The notes beneath the pieces were generated by a model. It was not told the origin of the DNA and did no database searches. It saw only the letters and a list, made by a program, of their open reading frames with translations. A program made the translations under genes and the position numbers. Below are positions 42,020-50,364 of a DNA stretch of 64,000 nt, in pieces. This DNA comes from Arsenicicoccus cauae. Lineage in GTDB: Bacteria > Actinomycetota > Actinomycetes > Actinomycetales > Dermatophilaceae. How positions within the stretch are numbered: position 1 is the first letter of the stretch; every line of letters begins with the position of its first letter. Location: the NCBI RefSeq assembly GCF_009707125.1, contig NZ_WLVL01000019.1, forward strand, positions 96,717 to 160,716, read 5' to 3'.

Positions 42020-42066
42020 TGTGCGAGCCCCCGCGCGTGGGCCGGCACCCCTCGGCGCCCCAGTTA

Positions 42067-42084
42067 TGTCCCGGATCCGAGACA
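42067..42084 (-). promoter_or_regulatory. hut operator upstream of hutH (TGTCTCGGATCCGGGACA)
   Basis: A nearly perfect 18-bp palindrome about 48 bases upstream of the hutH start, next to a CATAACT -10-like element. It shares its ends and core with the site upstream of hutU. A regulator bound here would overlap or adjoin the promoter. Confidence 0.72.
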
Positions 42085-42182
42085 TGCCGACGGGGGCGCG
42101 ACGGGGCAGCCTCGCCGGGGCGGGCGGTTCGGCATACGGTCGGAGCAGACAGACCCTGCCGTATGACGAAAGGCCCGACGCC

Positions 42183-42539
42183 ATGACCACCACCGCCCCC
42201 GCGCCGGTCACGCGCTACTACCAGCTCGTCGACGCCGGCGACGTCGAGGGCCTGGTCGCTCTCTTCACCGAGGACGCGACCTATGAGCGGCCCGGCTACG
42301 AGCCGATGCGCGGGCACGCGGGGCTCACGGCGTTCTACTCCGGTGAGCGGATCATCGAGTCCGGGGCGCACACCCTCACGCACGCGGTCGTCGACGGCGA
42401 CGACGTGGCGGTGCAGGGGCGGTTCGAGGGCACGGCGCGCGACGGACGTGCCCTGGAGCTGCGGTTCGCCGACTTCTTCCGCCTCGACGGGGACCGGATC
42501 GCGTTCCGCACCACCTACTTCTATGCCCCGCTCGCCTGA
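42183..42539 (+). CDS. SnoaL-like/NTF2-fold protein (ketosteroid-isomerase-like)
   Basis: 118 residues with the NTF2-like cone fold: VTRYYQLVDAGDVEGLVALFTEDATYERPGYEP is the classic N-terminal helix pair and first strand, followed by RGHAGLTAFY and the strands VVDGDDVAVQGRFEGTARDG and FADFFRLDGDRIAFRTTYF. Such proteins are isomerases, hydrolases or simple ligand binders; no catalytic assignment is possible. The ATG at 42183 has GAAAGG about 11 bases upstream. It ends five bases before the DUF2520 gene, so the two are probably co-transcribed. Confidence 0.8.
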   Translation: MTTTAPAPVTRYYQLVDAGDVEGLVALFTEDATYERPGYEPMRGHAGLTAFYSGERIIESGAHTLTHAVVDGDDVAVQGRFEGTARDGRALELRFADFFRLDGDRIAFRTTYFYAPLA

Positions 42540-42543
42540 GCCG

Positions 42544-43443
42544 ATGCCACTGCGGGTCGCCGTCGTCGGCACCGGACGGGTCGCGACCGCCCTCGCGCAC
42601 GGGATCGCCGGTCTGCGTGGGCAGCCGTGCGCGGCAGAGGATCTCGACGTAGAGCTGATCGGCGTCGCGGGTCGGGACGAGGCCGCCGCCCATGACCTGG
42701 CGGCGGCCTGCCGGACGTCGGCGCTCCCGTTGGCGGTGGCGACCGCCGGGGCCGATCTCGTGGTCCTCGCGGTCAGCGACGACGCTATCCCCGCCGTGGC
42801 GGCACGGCTCGCTGGCGCGGGCGCGCCAGTCCGGGCAGGCGGCGCGGCCGTCCACGTGTCGGGCGCCACGGGCCGGGACGCGCTCACGCCGCTGGCCGCC
42901 GTGGGATGGGCGACGGGGTGCTGGCACCCGCTGCAGGCCTTTGCGACCCGCCGGTCCCGCATCGACCCCGGCAGCCTGTGGACCGTCACCGCCGACCCCG
43001 CCCTCACCCGCACGGTGACCGCGCTGACGGCGAGGCTGGGCGGTCAGGCCCACCCCCTCGCCGACGACCACCGGGCGGTCTATCACGCGGCCGCCACCCT
43101 GGCCGTGACCAGCGCGGTCGCCGGGATCGCGCAGGCGCAGGCGCTGCTGTCGCGCTGCGGCCTCGGCGACGCCCCGACCGTGCCCGCCCTCGCCCGGCTG
43201 GTCGCCGGGTCGCTCGCCGGGGTCGCGGAGGTCGGGCCGGCCCAGGGGCTCACGGGTCCGCTCGTGCGCGGCGACCTCGGCACCGTCCGGCGGCATGCGG
43301 CGGCCCTCGCCGAGCAACCGCCTGCGCGAGACCTCTACGCCGCGAGCGGGCGGGCCGTCATACCCCTGCTCGCGGAGCGCGGCCTGGCTCCGGAGGTCAC
43401 CGCGGCGCTGGCGGGGGCGCTGGACGGGCCGCCGGGCACGTGA
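42544..43443 (+). CDS. Rossmann-like/DUF2520 protein, candidate ketopantoate reductase of the pantothenate cluster
   Basis: 299 residues. The N-terminal NAD(P)-binding Rossmann fold starts LRVAVVGTGRVATALAHGI (GxGxxA motif) and includes DLVVLAVSDDAIPAVAARL. The C-terminal DUF2520 helical domain holds GCWHPLQAF and DDHRAVYHAAATLAV, as in 6-phosphogluconate-dehydrogenase-like proteins. It precedes panD-panB-panC on the same strand. The window has no panE, so reduction of ketopantoate to pantoate is an attractive role. That is inference from context; ilvC-encoded enzyme can do the same step in some bacteria. Confidence 0.8.
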   Translation: MPLRVAVVGTGRVATALAHGIAGLRGQPCAAEDLDVELIGVAGRDEAAAHDLAAACRTSALPLAVATAGADLVVLAVSDDAIPAVAARLAGAGAPVRAGGAAVHVSGATGRDALTPLAAVGWATGCWHPLQAFATRRSRIDPGSLWTVTADPALTRTVTALTARLGGQAHPLADDHRAVYHAAATLAVTSAVAGIAQAQALLSRCGLGDAPTVPALARLVAGSLAGVAEVGPAQGLTGPLVRGDLGTVRRHAAALAEQPPARDLYAASGRAVIPLLAERGLAPEVTAALAGALDGPPGT

Positions 43444-43493
43444 CGGTGACCACTGTCCGTGCTCGGGCGGAGCAGATCAACAGCCTCGTCGCC

Positions 43494-43499
43494 TAGCCT
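43494..43499 (+). promoter_or_regulatory. -10 element TAGCCT upstream of panD
   Basis: TAGCCT lies 37-42 bases before the panD GTG, giving a leader of about 30 bases that includes the GAGGACA ribosome site. Confidence 0.45.
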
Positions 43500-43535
43500 T
43501 GGTGGGCTCCACCCGCCCACCCCGAGGACAGTCCC

Positions 43536-43970
43536 GTGCAGCTCAAGACCATGGTCAGCGGCAAGATCCACCGCGCTCGCGTGACCGCCGCCGACCTCCA
43601 CTACGTCGGCAGCATCACCATCGACGAGGACCTGCTGGACGCCGCCGGCATCGATGCCTACGAGCGCGTGCAGGTCGTCGACATCGACAACGGCGCCCGG
43701 CTCGAGACCTACACGATCCCCGGCGCCCGTGGCTCCGGCGAGATCCAGCTCAACGGCGCCGCCGCGCGACTCGTGCAGCCAGGCGACCTGGTCATCGTCA
43801 TGGCCTACGTGCAGGTCAGCGTCCCCGTGCCCGCCGACTGGCACCCCAAGGTGGTGCTCGTCGACCCCACCGACAACTCGATCGCCCGGGTCATCACTGA
43901 GCGCGACGACCCCCAGGCTCTGCGGGGCGCCAGCCTGCAGGTCGACCTCGACGCCGAGCACCAGGGCTGA
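43536..43970 (+). CDS. panD: Aspartate 1-decarboxylase proenzyme
   Basis: 144 residues; makes beta-alanine for pantothenate. The self-cleavage site is the Gly-Ser of [19 protein letters not shown] (Gly24-Ser25), which yields the pyruvoyl group on the alpha chain. Other family residues: [30 protein letters not shown] and [12 protein letters not shown] start with GAGGAC nearby. Its TGA overlaps the panB ATG by one base, so the two are coupled. Confidence 0.96.
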   Translation: MQLKTMVSGKIHRARVTAADLHYVGSITIDEDLLDAAGIDAYERVQVVDIDNGARLETYTIPGARGSGEIQLNGAAARLVQPGDLVIVMAYVQVSVPVPADWHPKVVLVDPTDNSIARVITERDDPQALRGASLQVDLDAEHQG

Positions 43971-44833
43971 TGTCCGTCCACCGCGGCGAGCGACGCCTCA
44001 CCGTCCAGGACCTGCTGCGGCAGCACGCTGCCGGGGAGCGCCTGCCGATGGTGACCTGCTACGACTACACGTCGGCGCGGATCGTGGACCGCACGTCGAT
44101 CCCCATGGTGCTCGTCGGCGACTCGCTCGGCATGGTCGTGCACGGCCACGACTCCACCCTGCCGGTGATGCTGGACGACATGGTGCGGCACACGCAGATG
44201 GTGGTCCGCGGGTGTGACCGTCCGTTGGTGGTGAGCGACCTGCCCTTCCTGACGTATGCCGACGACGCGACCGCCCTCCACTCCGCCGGACGTCTCATGG
44301 CCGAAGGCGGTTGCGGCAGCGTCAAGCTCGAGGGCGGCCGGGCCGTGGCGCCGGTCGTGCGCCGGCTCGTCGAGACCGGGATCCCGGTCATGGGCCACCT
44401 CGGCCTGACGCCGCAGTCGGTGCACCAGCTCGGGCTGCGGGTGCAGGGCAAGGACGCGGCGCGGGCCGCCGAGCTCGTGCGAGATGCGCTGGCGCTGCAG
44501 GACGCCGGCGCCTGGGCGGTCGTCCTCGAGCTCGTCCCCGCACCGCTGGCCGCCGCGATCACCGAGCGGCTCGACATCCCCACGATCGGGATCGGGGCCG
44601 GGCCGGGATGCGACGGCGAGGTGCAGGTGTGGCACGACGTGCTCGGGCTGTACGACGAGCACGTGCCACGCCACACGCGGCGCTACGCGACACTCGCGGA
44701 CACGGCGGCCGAGGCGCTCGAGCGGCTCGCGACCGACGTGCGGTCTCGCGAGTTCCCAACGGCCGCACAGTCGTCCACGATGCCCGACGACGTCCTCGCC
44801 GAGGCCCTGCGCCGGGCGGGCGATCTCGCCTGA
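43970..44833 (+). CDS. panB: 3-methyl-2-oxobutanoate hydroxymethyltransferase (ketopantoate hydroxymethyltransferase)
   Basis: 287 residues; adds a hydroxymethyl group to 2-oxoisovalerate to form ketopantoate using methylenetetrahydrofolate. Metal and substrate motifs: [28 protein letters not shown] with the Mg-binding Asp, [24 protein letters not shown], and [13 protein letters not shown] with the catalytic Glu. The ATG at 43970 shares its first base with the panD stop. The product feeds the missing PanE step. Confidence 0.96.
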   Translation: MSVHRGERRLTVQDLLRQHAAGERLPMVTCYDYTSARIVDRTSIPMVLVGDSLGMVVHGHDSTLPVMLDDMVRHTQMVVRGCDRPLVVSDLPFLTYADDATALHSAGRLMAEGGCGSVKLEGGRAVAPVVRRLVETGIPVMGHLGLTPQSVHQLGLRVQGKDAARAAELVRDALALQDAGAWAVVLELVPAPLAAAITERLDIPTIGIGAGPGCDGEVQVWHDVLGLYDEHVPRHTRRYATLADTAAEALERLATDVRSREFPTAAQSSTMPDDVLAEALRRAGDLA

Positions 44834-44889
44834 CGGCGGGCGCCCGGCGTACGACCGGTCCCACGACCACCACAGGACAAGGAGATCCG

Positions 44890-45735
44890 ATGCGCGTCGT
44901 CACCACCCGCGACGAGCTCACCGCTGCTCGTGCCGAGCTCGGGACCGTCGGGTTCGTCCCGACCATGGGCTACCTGCACGACGGCCACCTGTCGCTCGTG
45001 CGAGCAGCCACGAGCGCCAACGACTCCGTGGTGGTCTCGATCTTCGTCAACCCCACGCAGTTCGGGCCGGGCGAGGACCTCGACAACTATCCGCGCGACC
45101 TCGACCGCGACCTCGCGCTGCTCGAGGCCGAGGGCGTCGACCTCGTCTGGACGCCCGCTGTCGAGGACGTCTATCCCGCAGGCTCGTCCACGCGTGTCAG
45201 CGTCGGCGGCGTCACCGACGTCCTCGAAGGCGCCCGCCGCCCAGGGCACTTCGACGGGGTCGCGACCGTGTGCACCATCCTGTTCGGCGCGGTGCGGCCG
45301 ACGCGGGCCTACTTCGGGCAGAAGGACGCCCAGCAGACCGTCGTCATCCGCCGCCTCGTCCGCGACCTCGCGCTCGGGCTGGAGGTCTGCGTCGAGCCGA
45401 TCCGCCGCGAGCCCGACGGCCTGGCCATGAGCTCGCGCAACACCTACCTCAGCCCGGCCGAGCGCGCCGTCGCCCCCGTCCTGCACCGCGCCCTCGTCGC
45501 CGCCGAGGAGTCGTATGCCGCCGGCCACCGCCTCGCCTCGGAGCTGCTCAGCGCCGCCCACGCCGTCCTGGCCACCGAGCCGACCGCGCAGGTGGAGTAC
45601 GTCAGCGTCGCCGACCCGGACACCCTGGCCGAGCTGGACGACGTCGACCCCGCACGCGGCGCGCTCCTGTCGTTGGCCGCCCGCCTCGGCCGGACCCGCC
45701 TCATCGACAACCTCGTCCTGCCGCGGTCCGTCTAG
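44890..45735 (+). CDS. panC: Pantoate--beta-alanine ligase (pantothenate synthetase)
   Basis: 281 residues; joins pantoate and beta-alanine with ATP. Nucleotidylyl-transferase motifs are visible: VPTMGYLHDGHLSLVR (HIGH-like HDGH), SIFVNPTQFGPGEDLDNYPRD, VATVCTILFGAVRPTRAYFGQKDAQQ, and the KMSKS-like LAMSSRNTYLSP. AAGGAGATCCG directly precedes the ATG at 44890, which fixes the start well inside the longer open frame. Third gene of the panD-B-C run. Confidence 0.96.
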   Translation: MRVVTTRDELTAARAELGTVGFVPTMGYLHDGHLSLVRAATSANDSVVVSIFVNPTQFGPGEDLDNYPRDLDRDLALLEAEGVDLVWTPAVEDVYPAGSSTRVSVGGVTDVLEGARRPGHFDGVATVCTILFGAVRPTRAYFGQKDAQQTVVIRRLVRDLALGLEVCVEPIRREPDGLAMSSRNTYLSPAERAVAPVLHRALVAAEESYAAGHRLASELLSAAHAVLATEPTAQVEYVSVADPDTLAELDDVDPARGALLSLAARLGRTRLIDNLVLPRSV

Positions 45736-45788
45736 GAGCTGTGGACGGTCCGCGCCACGACCTCGGCGACACGCGTCAGGATGGGGGC

Positions 45789-46562
45789 ATGCCCCGCAGC
45801 GCCTCCCCCGCCGTGAGCCAGGCGGTCGCGATCCTGCGCCACCTCTCGCGGCACCCCGAGCCCGTGCCCGCCGCCGCCGTGGCGCGCGACCTCGGGCTGC
45901 CGCGCTCCACGGCATACAAGCTGTTGTCCCTCCTGGCCGACGAGGGACTGGTGACACACCTCCCCGAGGAGCGTCGCTACGGGCTCGGGGTCGGGGTGTT
46001 CGAGCTGGGCAGCGCCTACCCCCGGCAGGCCGGGCTGGCGCGGGTGTCCCGCCCGGTGCTCGCGCGGCTCGTGGACGAGACGACCCACAACGTGCACCTG
46101 GCGGTGCTGCACGGCCGCGACGTGCTCTACGTCCTCGAGGAGCGCGCACCCGGCCGTCCCATGCTGGTCACCGACGTCGGGGTGCGCCTCCCCTCCCAGC
46201 TCACCGCGAGCGGCCTCGCCATGCTCGCCGCCCTGCCCGCCGCCCAGGTGCGCGCGCTCTTCCCCGACCGGGATGCGTTCGTGACGCGACGGGGCACCGG
46301 GCCGAGGTCGCTGACGGCCCTGCGCTCGGAGCTCGCCGCCGTGCGGACGCGAGGCTTCGCGCTCGAGGACGGCACCGTCACCGAGGGCCTCGCCAGCGTG
46401 GCGGCGGCAGTGGTGGACCACGGCGGGCACCCGGTAGCATCCGTCGCGATCACCTATCCACGACACGTGGAGGCATCCGTCCAGCCCCTCGCGGACGCCG
46501 CACGACGAGCTGCGCAGGAGCTCACCCGCCGCCTCGGCGGACATCGCAAGGAGCATCCATGA
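45789..46562 (+). CDS. IclR-family transcriptional regulator, candidate regulator of hut genes
   Basis: 257 residues. The N-terminal winged helix-turn-helix (about 1-65: AVAILRHLSRHPEPVPAAAVARDLGLPRSTAYKLLSLLADEGLV) is followed by an IclR effector domain with VHLAVLHGRDVLYVLEER, LPSQLTASGLAMLAALP, ELAAVRTRGFALEDGTVTEGLASVAAAV and SVAITYPRH. IclR-type HutR controls hut genes in Corynebacterium, and two matching palindromes sit at hutH and hutU here, so control of histidine use is possible. Its immediate neighbours (panC, mobA-like) do not decide this. ATG 45789 has CAGGAT six bases upstream, a leaderless-like layout. Confidence 0.88.
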   Translation: MPRSASPAVSQAVAILRHLSRHPEPVPAAAVARDLGLPRSTAYKLLSLLADEGLVTHLPEERRYGLGVGVFELGSAYPRQAGLARVSRPVLARLVDETTHNVHLAVLHGRDVLYVLEERAPGRPMLVTDVGVRLPSQLTASGLAMLAALPAAQVRALFPDRDAFVTRRGTGPRSLTALRSELAAVRTRGFALEDGTVTEGLASVAAAVVDHGGHPVASVAITYPRHVEASVQPLADAARRAAQELTRRLGGHRKEHP

Positions 46563-47149
46563 CCAGCCTCCACCCCACCCCCGACGTGACCGCCGTCATC
46601 CTGTGCGGAGGCACGTCCGTGCGGATGGGCGGTCGCGACAAGACGTCCGAGCAGCTCGGGGAGACGACCGTCCTCGGCCGGATCCTGGACGACCTCCCCG
46701 ACGACTGGGCCATCATCTGCGTCGGCACCGAGCGCCCGACCACGCGCCCCGTCACCTGGACGCGCGAGGACCCGCCGCTCGGTGGCCCCGCCGCCGGCAT
46801 CGCCACCGGCGCGGCCCTGTCGCAGTCCCCCGTGACCGTGGTCCTGGCCGGCGACCAGCCGTTCGCCGGGGATGCCGCCCCCCACGTCGTGGAGGCCCTC
46901 ACCGCCGCCCGGGCGGGCGTCCAGGCCGTGGCGGTGGTGGACGAGTCCGGATCGCTGCAGCCCTTGCTCGCCGCCTACCTCACCGGTCCGCTGCACCAGA
47001 CCTTCCCCCCCGGCACCCGCGACGTGTCCGTGCACCGCACCGCCGCGAGCCTGCGCATGGAGGGCATCCCCACCCCCTCCCCGCGAGCGCTGCTGGACGT
47101 CGACACCCCCGTCGACCTGTTCGAGGCCCGCGTCATCCACCTCGGCTGA
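46559..47149 (+). CDS. MobA-like NTP transferase (molybdenum cofactor guanylyltransferase family)
   Basis: 196 residues with the nucleotidyltransferase signature VILCGGTSVRMGGRDKT at the N-terminus (LxGGxSxRMGxDK), then TREDPPLGGPAAGIATG and VVLAGDQPFAGD with the metal-binding Asp, and VDESGSLQPLLAAYL. These residues fit MobA, which attaches GMP to molybdopterin, but related enzymes act on other substrates and no other molybdenum-cofactor genes are in the window. The ATG overlaps the IclR stop (ATGA), so it is co-translated with that regulator. Confidence 0.82.
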   Translation: MTSLHPTPDVTAVILCGGTSVRMGGRDKTSEQLGETTVLGRILDDLPDDWAIICVGTERPTTRPVTWTREDPPLGGPAAGIATGAALSQSPVTVVLAGDQPFAGDAAPHVVEALTAARAGVQAVAVVDESGSLQPLLAAYLTGPLHQTFPPGTRDVSVHRTAASLRMEGIPTPSPRALLDVDTPVDLFEARVIHLG

Positions 47150-47180
47150 CGGCGACCCCGCACCGTCATACGGTGGAGGC

Positions 47181-48158
47181 ATGAAGGCCATCACCCTGCC
47201 GTCGTTCGGCGGCCCCGAGGTCCTGACCGTCTCCGAGATCCCCACCCCGGGGATCAACGCCGACGAGGTCCTCGTCCGCGTCGTCGCCGCCGGCGTCAAC
47301 CGCGCCGACCTGCTGCAGCGCCAGGGCAACTATGCGCCGCCGCCCGGCGAGTCCGAGATCCCCGGGCTCGAGGTCAGCGGCATCGTCGTGCAGGTCGGCA
47401 GCCGGGTCGAGGGGTGGAGCGAGGGTGACGAGGTCTGCGCCCTCCTCGCCGGAGGCGGGTATGCCGAGCACGTCGCCGTCCCCGCGGGCCAGCTGCTCCC
47501 CGTGCCCGACGGCATCAGCCTCGTCGACGCAGCCGCGCTCCCTGAGGTGACCTGCACGGTCTGGTCCAACCTCGTCATGACCGCCGGGCTGCAGCGCGGC
47601 GACACCCTGCTCGTGCACGGCGGCTCCAGCGGCATCGGCACGACGGCGATCCAGATCGCCCACCGCCTCGGCGTGCGCGTCGCCGTCACCGCCGGCTCGG
47701 CCGCCAAGCTCGAGCGCTGCCGCGAGCTCGGCGCCTCGATCCTGATCGACTACAAGGAGCAGGACTTCGTGAAGGAGCTGCGCGCAGGCACCGACGGGCA
47801 CGGCGCCGACGTGATCCTCGACAACATGGGCGCGAAGTACCTCCCCCGCAACGTCGCCGCCCTGGCCACCGGCGGCCGCCTCGTCATCATCGGCATGCAG
47901 GGCGGCGTCAAGGGCGAGCTCGACATCGCGACCCTGCTGCGCAAGCGCGGCACCGTCGTCGCCACCTCCCTGCGCGCCCGGCCCCGCGCCGAGAAGGCCG
48001 CCATCGTGGCCGAGGTCCGCGAGCACGTGTGGCCGTTGGTCGAGGCCGGCGAGCTGGCGCCCGTGATCCACGGTCGCTTCCCGGCCCGCGAGGTGGCGCG
48101 TGCCCACGAGGAGCTCGACCGTGGCACTCACATCGGCAAGGTGCTCCTGACGATCTGA
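47181..48158 (+). CDS. NAD(P)H:quinone oxidoreductase, zinc-free MDR family
   Basis: 325 residues. MKAITLPSFGGPEVLTVSEIP and VAAGVNRADLLQRQGNYAPPPG are the N-terminal substrate domain of the zeta-crystallin/QOR group (no catalytic zinc Cys). The Rossmann part has TLLVHGGSSGIGTTAIQIAHRLG (AxxGxxG variant) and ADVILDNMGAKYLPRN. It probably reduces quinones or acts on enones with NADPH. Start ATG 47181 has GGTGGAGG just upstream. Last plus-strand gene before a convergent region with a strong palindrome and the first 50-bp repeat array. Confidence 0.9.
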   Translation: MKAITLPSFGGPEVLTVSEIPTPGINADEVLVRVVAAGVNRADLLQRQGNYAPPPGESEIPGLEVSGIVVQVGSRVEGWSEGDEVCALLAGGGYAEHVAVPAGQLLPVPDGISLVDAAALPEVTCTVWSNLVMTAGLQRGDTLLVHGGSSGIGTTAIQIAHRLGVRVAVTAGSAAKLERCRELGASILIDYKEQDFVKELRAGTDGHGADVILDNMGAKYLPRNVAALATGGRLVIIGMQGGVKGELDIATLLRKRGTVVATSLRARPRAEKAAIVAEVREHVWPLVEAGELAPVIHGRFPAREVARAHEELDRGTHIGKVLLTI

Positions 48159-48195
48159 TGCTGGCGGCGGGTCGGCATACTCCGTCGCCGAGATC

Positions 48196-48236
48196 GTCGC
48201 CGGACGGCATACGGCCGTATGCCGCTCCGCCGCCGC
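48196..48236. terminator. Terminator-like palindrome behind the quinone reductase gene
   Basis: CGGCATACGGCCGTATGCCG (48205-48224) is a perfect 20-bp palindrome, and the flanks (CGCCGGA on the left, CTCCGCCGCC on the right) extend the pairing with a one-base bulge. It lies about 45 bases after the stop codon at 48158. It also contains two copies of the GCATAC motif in opposite orientation. Confidence 0.6.
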
Positions 48237-48270
48237 CACGCCCAACGGCGCGAGGCGACGGCGGTGCGGC

Positions 48271-48457
48271 CGGACGAAGCCCGGCTAATGCCCCTACCGG
48301 GGGCGGGATCATCGACCTGGCGAACGAAGCCCGGTCGATGCCTTTACCGGGGGCCGAGTCATCGACCTGGCGAACGAAGGCCGGTCGATGCCCTTACCCC
48401 CGGCAGGATCATCGACCTGGCGAACGAAGGCCGGTCGATGCCCTTACCCCCGGTAGG
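48271..48457 (-). repeat. 50-bp tandem hairpin repeat, four units, abutting the stop of the M18 aminopeptidase gene
   Basis: The CGAACGAAG core recurs at 48271 (altered to CGGACGAAG), 48321, 48371 and 48421, exactly 50 bases apart. Each full unit has CATCGACC, 15 bases, then GGTCGATG: a perfect 8-bp stem with an inner GGC/GCC pair. A 19-base spacer contains CCTTACCCCCGG or the same heptamer inverted (ACCGGGGG). The array begins immediately after the TGA of the aminopeptidase gene and fills the 299-bp gap to the quinone reductase gene together with the palindrome at 48205. No coding sequence is seen here. Confidence 0.85.
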
Positions 48458-49762
48458 TCAGAGCTGGGGGGAGAGGAAGGCCGACAGGGCGCCGGCATAC
48501 ATCGCCGGATCCTCGGCGCCCATCAGCTCGCGCGCCGAGTGCATCGACAGCATCGGCGCCCCGAAGTCGATGGTGGAGACGCCGAGCTGGGCCGAGGTCA
48601 TGGGCCCGATGGTCGAGCCGCACGGCATGTCCCCCCGCGCCCCGAACTCCTGCATCGGCACCCCCGCCTGGTCGCACGCCAGCCGGAACCACCCGGCTGA
48701 CACGGCGTCCGTGGCGTAACGGCCCTTGACGTTGACCTTGAGCACCGGTCCGCCGTTGAGGGCGACCTGGTGGTTGGGCTCGTGCTTCTCGGGATAGTTG
48801 GGGTGCGTGGCGTGGGCCATGTCGCCAGACGCGACGACCGTCGAGGCGAGCGCCCGCTGGTAGTCGTCGCGGTCACCGCCGAGCGACCGGGTGATGCGCT
48901 CCATGATCTGCGGCAGCATCGAGGAGAAGCCGCCGCGGTCGGTCATCGACCCGATCTCCTCGTGGTCGAAGAGCACCAGCACCTGCACGAACGGGGTCGA
49001 GGGCCCGTCGCCGTCCACCGCGTCGACGAACGCCCGCGTGCCGCAGTAGCTCGTGCCGAGGTTGTCCAGGCGCGGGGCCGCGAGCAGCGAGCCGTCGTGC
49101 CCGAGCAGGGTCGAGGGGGTGAGGTCGTGCGTCATCAGGTCCCAGGCGAGGACGTCGTCCACGTTGCAGCCGACCTCGCGGGACAGGAACTCGCGCATGG
49201 AGGGGGCGCTTCCGCCATACCCCCAGACGGGGACGAGGTGGGTCTGCGGGTTGAGGGTGAGCCCGTCGTTGACCCCGCGGTCGAGGTGCACCGCGAGCTG
49301 CGGGATGCGCAGGGTGGGGGTGTCGACGAGCACCAGGTGCGTCTCGACGCCCGCCCGTCCGCGCACGGACACCCGGCCGGACAGCCCCAGGTCGCGATCG
49401 AGCCAGGAGTTGAGCAGGGGGCCGCCATACACCTCGCAGACGAGCTGGTCCCAGCCGTGTCGGTGCAGGTCGGGGTTGGGGCGGATGCGCAGGTTGGGCG
49501 AGTCGGTGTGCGCCCCCACGACGCGGAACGGCGTGGTCGCCCCGTCGGCGTGCTCGGTGGACCAGGCGGCCAGGGACCCGGCACGGATGGTGTAGAAGCG
49601 CCCGGCCTGCTGCGGCCAGGCGTCGCCCTCGGTCAGCTCGATGAACCCGGCGGCGTCGAGCAGGGCGCCGGCCGACTGCACCGCGTGGAAGGAGGACGGG
49701 GACGAGTCGACGAACTGGCACAGACCGCGGGCCTCGACCTCGGGGTCGAACGAGTGGCTCAT
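48458..49762 (-). CDS. M18-family aminopeptidase
   Basis: 434 residues of the aspartyl-aminopeptidase/ApeB family, dodecameric zinc enzymes that remove N-terminal residues from peptides. Motifs: VDSSPSSFHAV at the N-terminus, VVGAHTDSPNLRIRPNPD with the first metal His-Asp, LFDHEEIGSMTDRGG with the catalytic Glu pair, DMAHATHPNYPEKHEPNHQVALNGG, and GARGDMPCGSTIGPMTSAQLGV near the end with the last metal His upstream of it. The ATG is preceded by CATACT at six bases, suggesting a leaderless mRNA. Convergent with the quinone reductase gene. Confidence 0.93.
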   Translation of the reverse strand: MSHSFDPEVEARGLCQFVDSSPSSFHAVQSAGALLDAAGFIELTEGDAWPQQAGRFYTIRAGSLAAWSTEHADGATTPFRVVGAHTDSPNLRIRPNPDLHRHGWDQLVCEVYGGPLLNSWLDRDLGLSGRVSVRGRAGVETHLVLVDTPTLRIPQLAVHLDRGVNDGLTLNPQTHLVPVWGYGGSAPSMREFLSREVGCNVDDVLAWDLMTHDLTPSTLLGHDGSLLAAPRLDNLGTSYCGTRAFVDAVDGDGPSTPFVQVLVLFDHEEIGSMTDRGGFSSMLPQIMERITRSLGGDRDDYQRALASTVVASGDMAHATHPNYPEKHEPNHQVALNGGPVLKVNVKGRYATDAVSAGWFRLACDQAGVPMQEFGARGDMPCGSTIGPMTSAQLGVSTIDFGAPMLSMHSARELMGAEDPAMYAGALSAFLSPQL

Positions 49763-49768
49763 GCGGCC

Positions 49769-49774
49769 AGTATG
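49769..49774 (-). promoter_or_regulatory. -10 element CATACT, leaderless start of the M18 aminopeptidase gene
   Basis: CATACT-GGCCGC-ATG on the minus strand. The identical 15-base arrangement precedes the HAD phosphatase gene at 51087-51101. Confidence 0.5.
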
Positions 49775-49834
49775 CCGTCAGCCCTGGCCCCTCCCGACGT
49801 GGAGCTCGAGCGGCGGTCACGGCGGGAGGAGTCG

Positions 49835-50113
49835 ATGCGGCACCTCAAGTGGGCGGCGGAGCTGGCGGTCTCGGACGACGAGCGCAAGGCCCAGCTGGGC
49901 TACCAGGAGCTGGTGGCGCTCTGGGACTCGTCCCTGCTCACGGACACCGAGAAGTCCTTCATCACGGCCGCGATGGCGGCGATCGTGCGCGACACGACGT
50001 CCAAGGTCGAGGACGCCGAGGAACGGGGCGAGGGAGTCGTCGTGGTGCTGCGACCTCCGCAAGAGGGCTCGACCCCGCAGGCCCCGCAGACTGACCACCC
50101 CGGCACCCCGTGA
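49835..50113 (+). CDS. Small acidic hypothetical protein (92 residues)
   Basis: I do not recognise the family. The product starts MRHLKWAAELAVSDDERKAQLGYQELVALWDS and is predicted to be mostly helical (SLLTDTEKSFITAAMAAIVRD, VEDAEERGEG) with a Pro/Gln/Thr tail. ATG 49835 is chosen because GGAGGAG stands four bases before it; an upstream ATG at 49772 has no ribosome site. It is divergent from the aminopeptidase gene and 44 bases upstream of another small gene. Confidence 0.6.
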   Translation: MRHLKWAAELAVSDDERKAQLGYQELVALWDSSLLTDTEKSFITAAMAAIVRDTTSKVEDAEERGEGVVVVLRPPQEGSTPQAPQTDHPGTP

Positions 50114-50157
50114 CGACCTCGGCGGCGGGGACTACCCTGATGAGTGGAGGAGGCGCC

Positions 50158-50364
50158 ATGACGGAGTACATCGCAGTGACGCGCACCCAGCGCGACGCAG
50201 CCCGCTGGATGGCCGAGCGAGCCAAGGCCCAGGGTCAGCCAGTGCCGTCCTCGACCCGGCTCATCGCCGAGGCCGAGCCCTCGTCGCGACCGACGCGGGG
50301 CGCGCGCTCGGCGACCAGCGGCACCACGTCGGCGATCGAGTCGACGACCCGCGTCGGGCGGTAG
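50158..50364 (+). CDS. Possible small protein (68 residues), 3' end overlapping the HAD phosphatase gene
   Basis: ATG 50158 has GGAGGAGG six bases upstream and a TACCCT -10-like element at about 50134. The first 40 residues (MTEYIAVTRTQRDAARWMAER...RLIAEAEPS) look like a genuine small soluble protein. The remainder overlaps the convergent HAD gene by 130 bases and turns low-complexity, so the true gene may be shorter or a relic cut by rearrangement at its 3' end. Confidence 0.45.
   Translation: MTEYIAVTRTQRDAARWMAERAKAQGQPVPSSTRLIAEAEPSSRPTRGARSATSGTTSAIESTTRVGR

Noticed and set aside
48271..48457. CRISPR array
   Set aside because: The repeats are contiguous 50-bp units with a near-constant spacer; there are no variable spacers and no cas genes. 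The same holds for 61101-61270.
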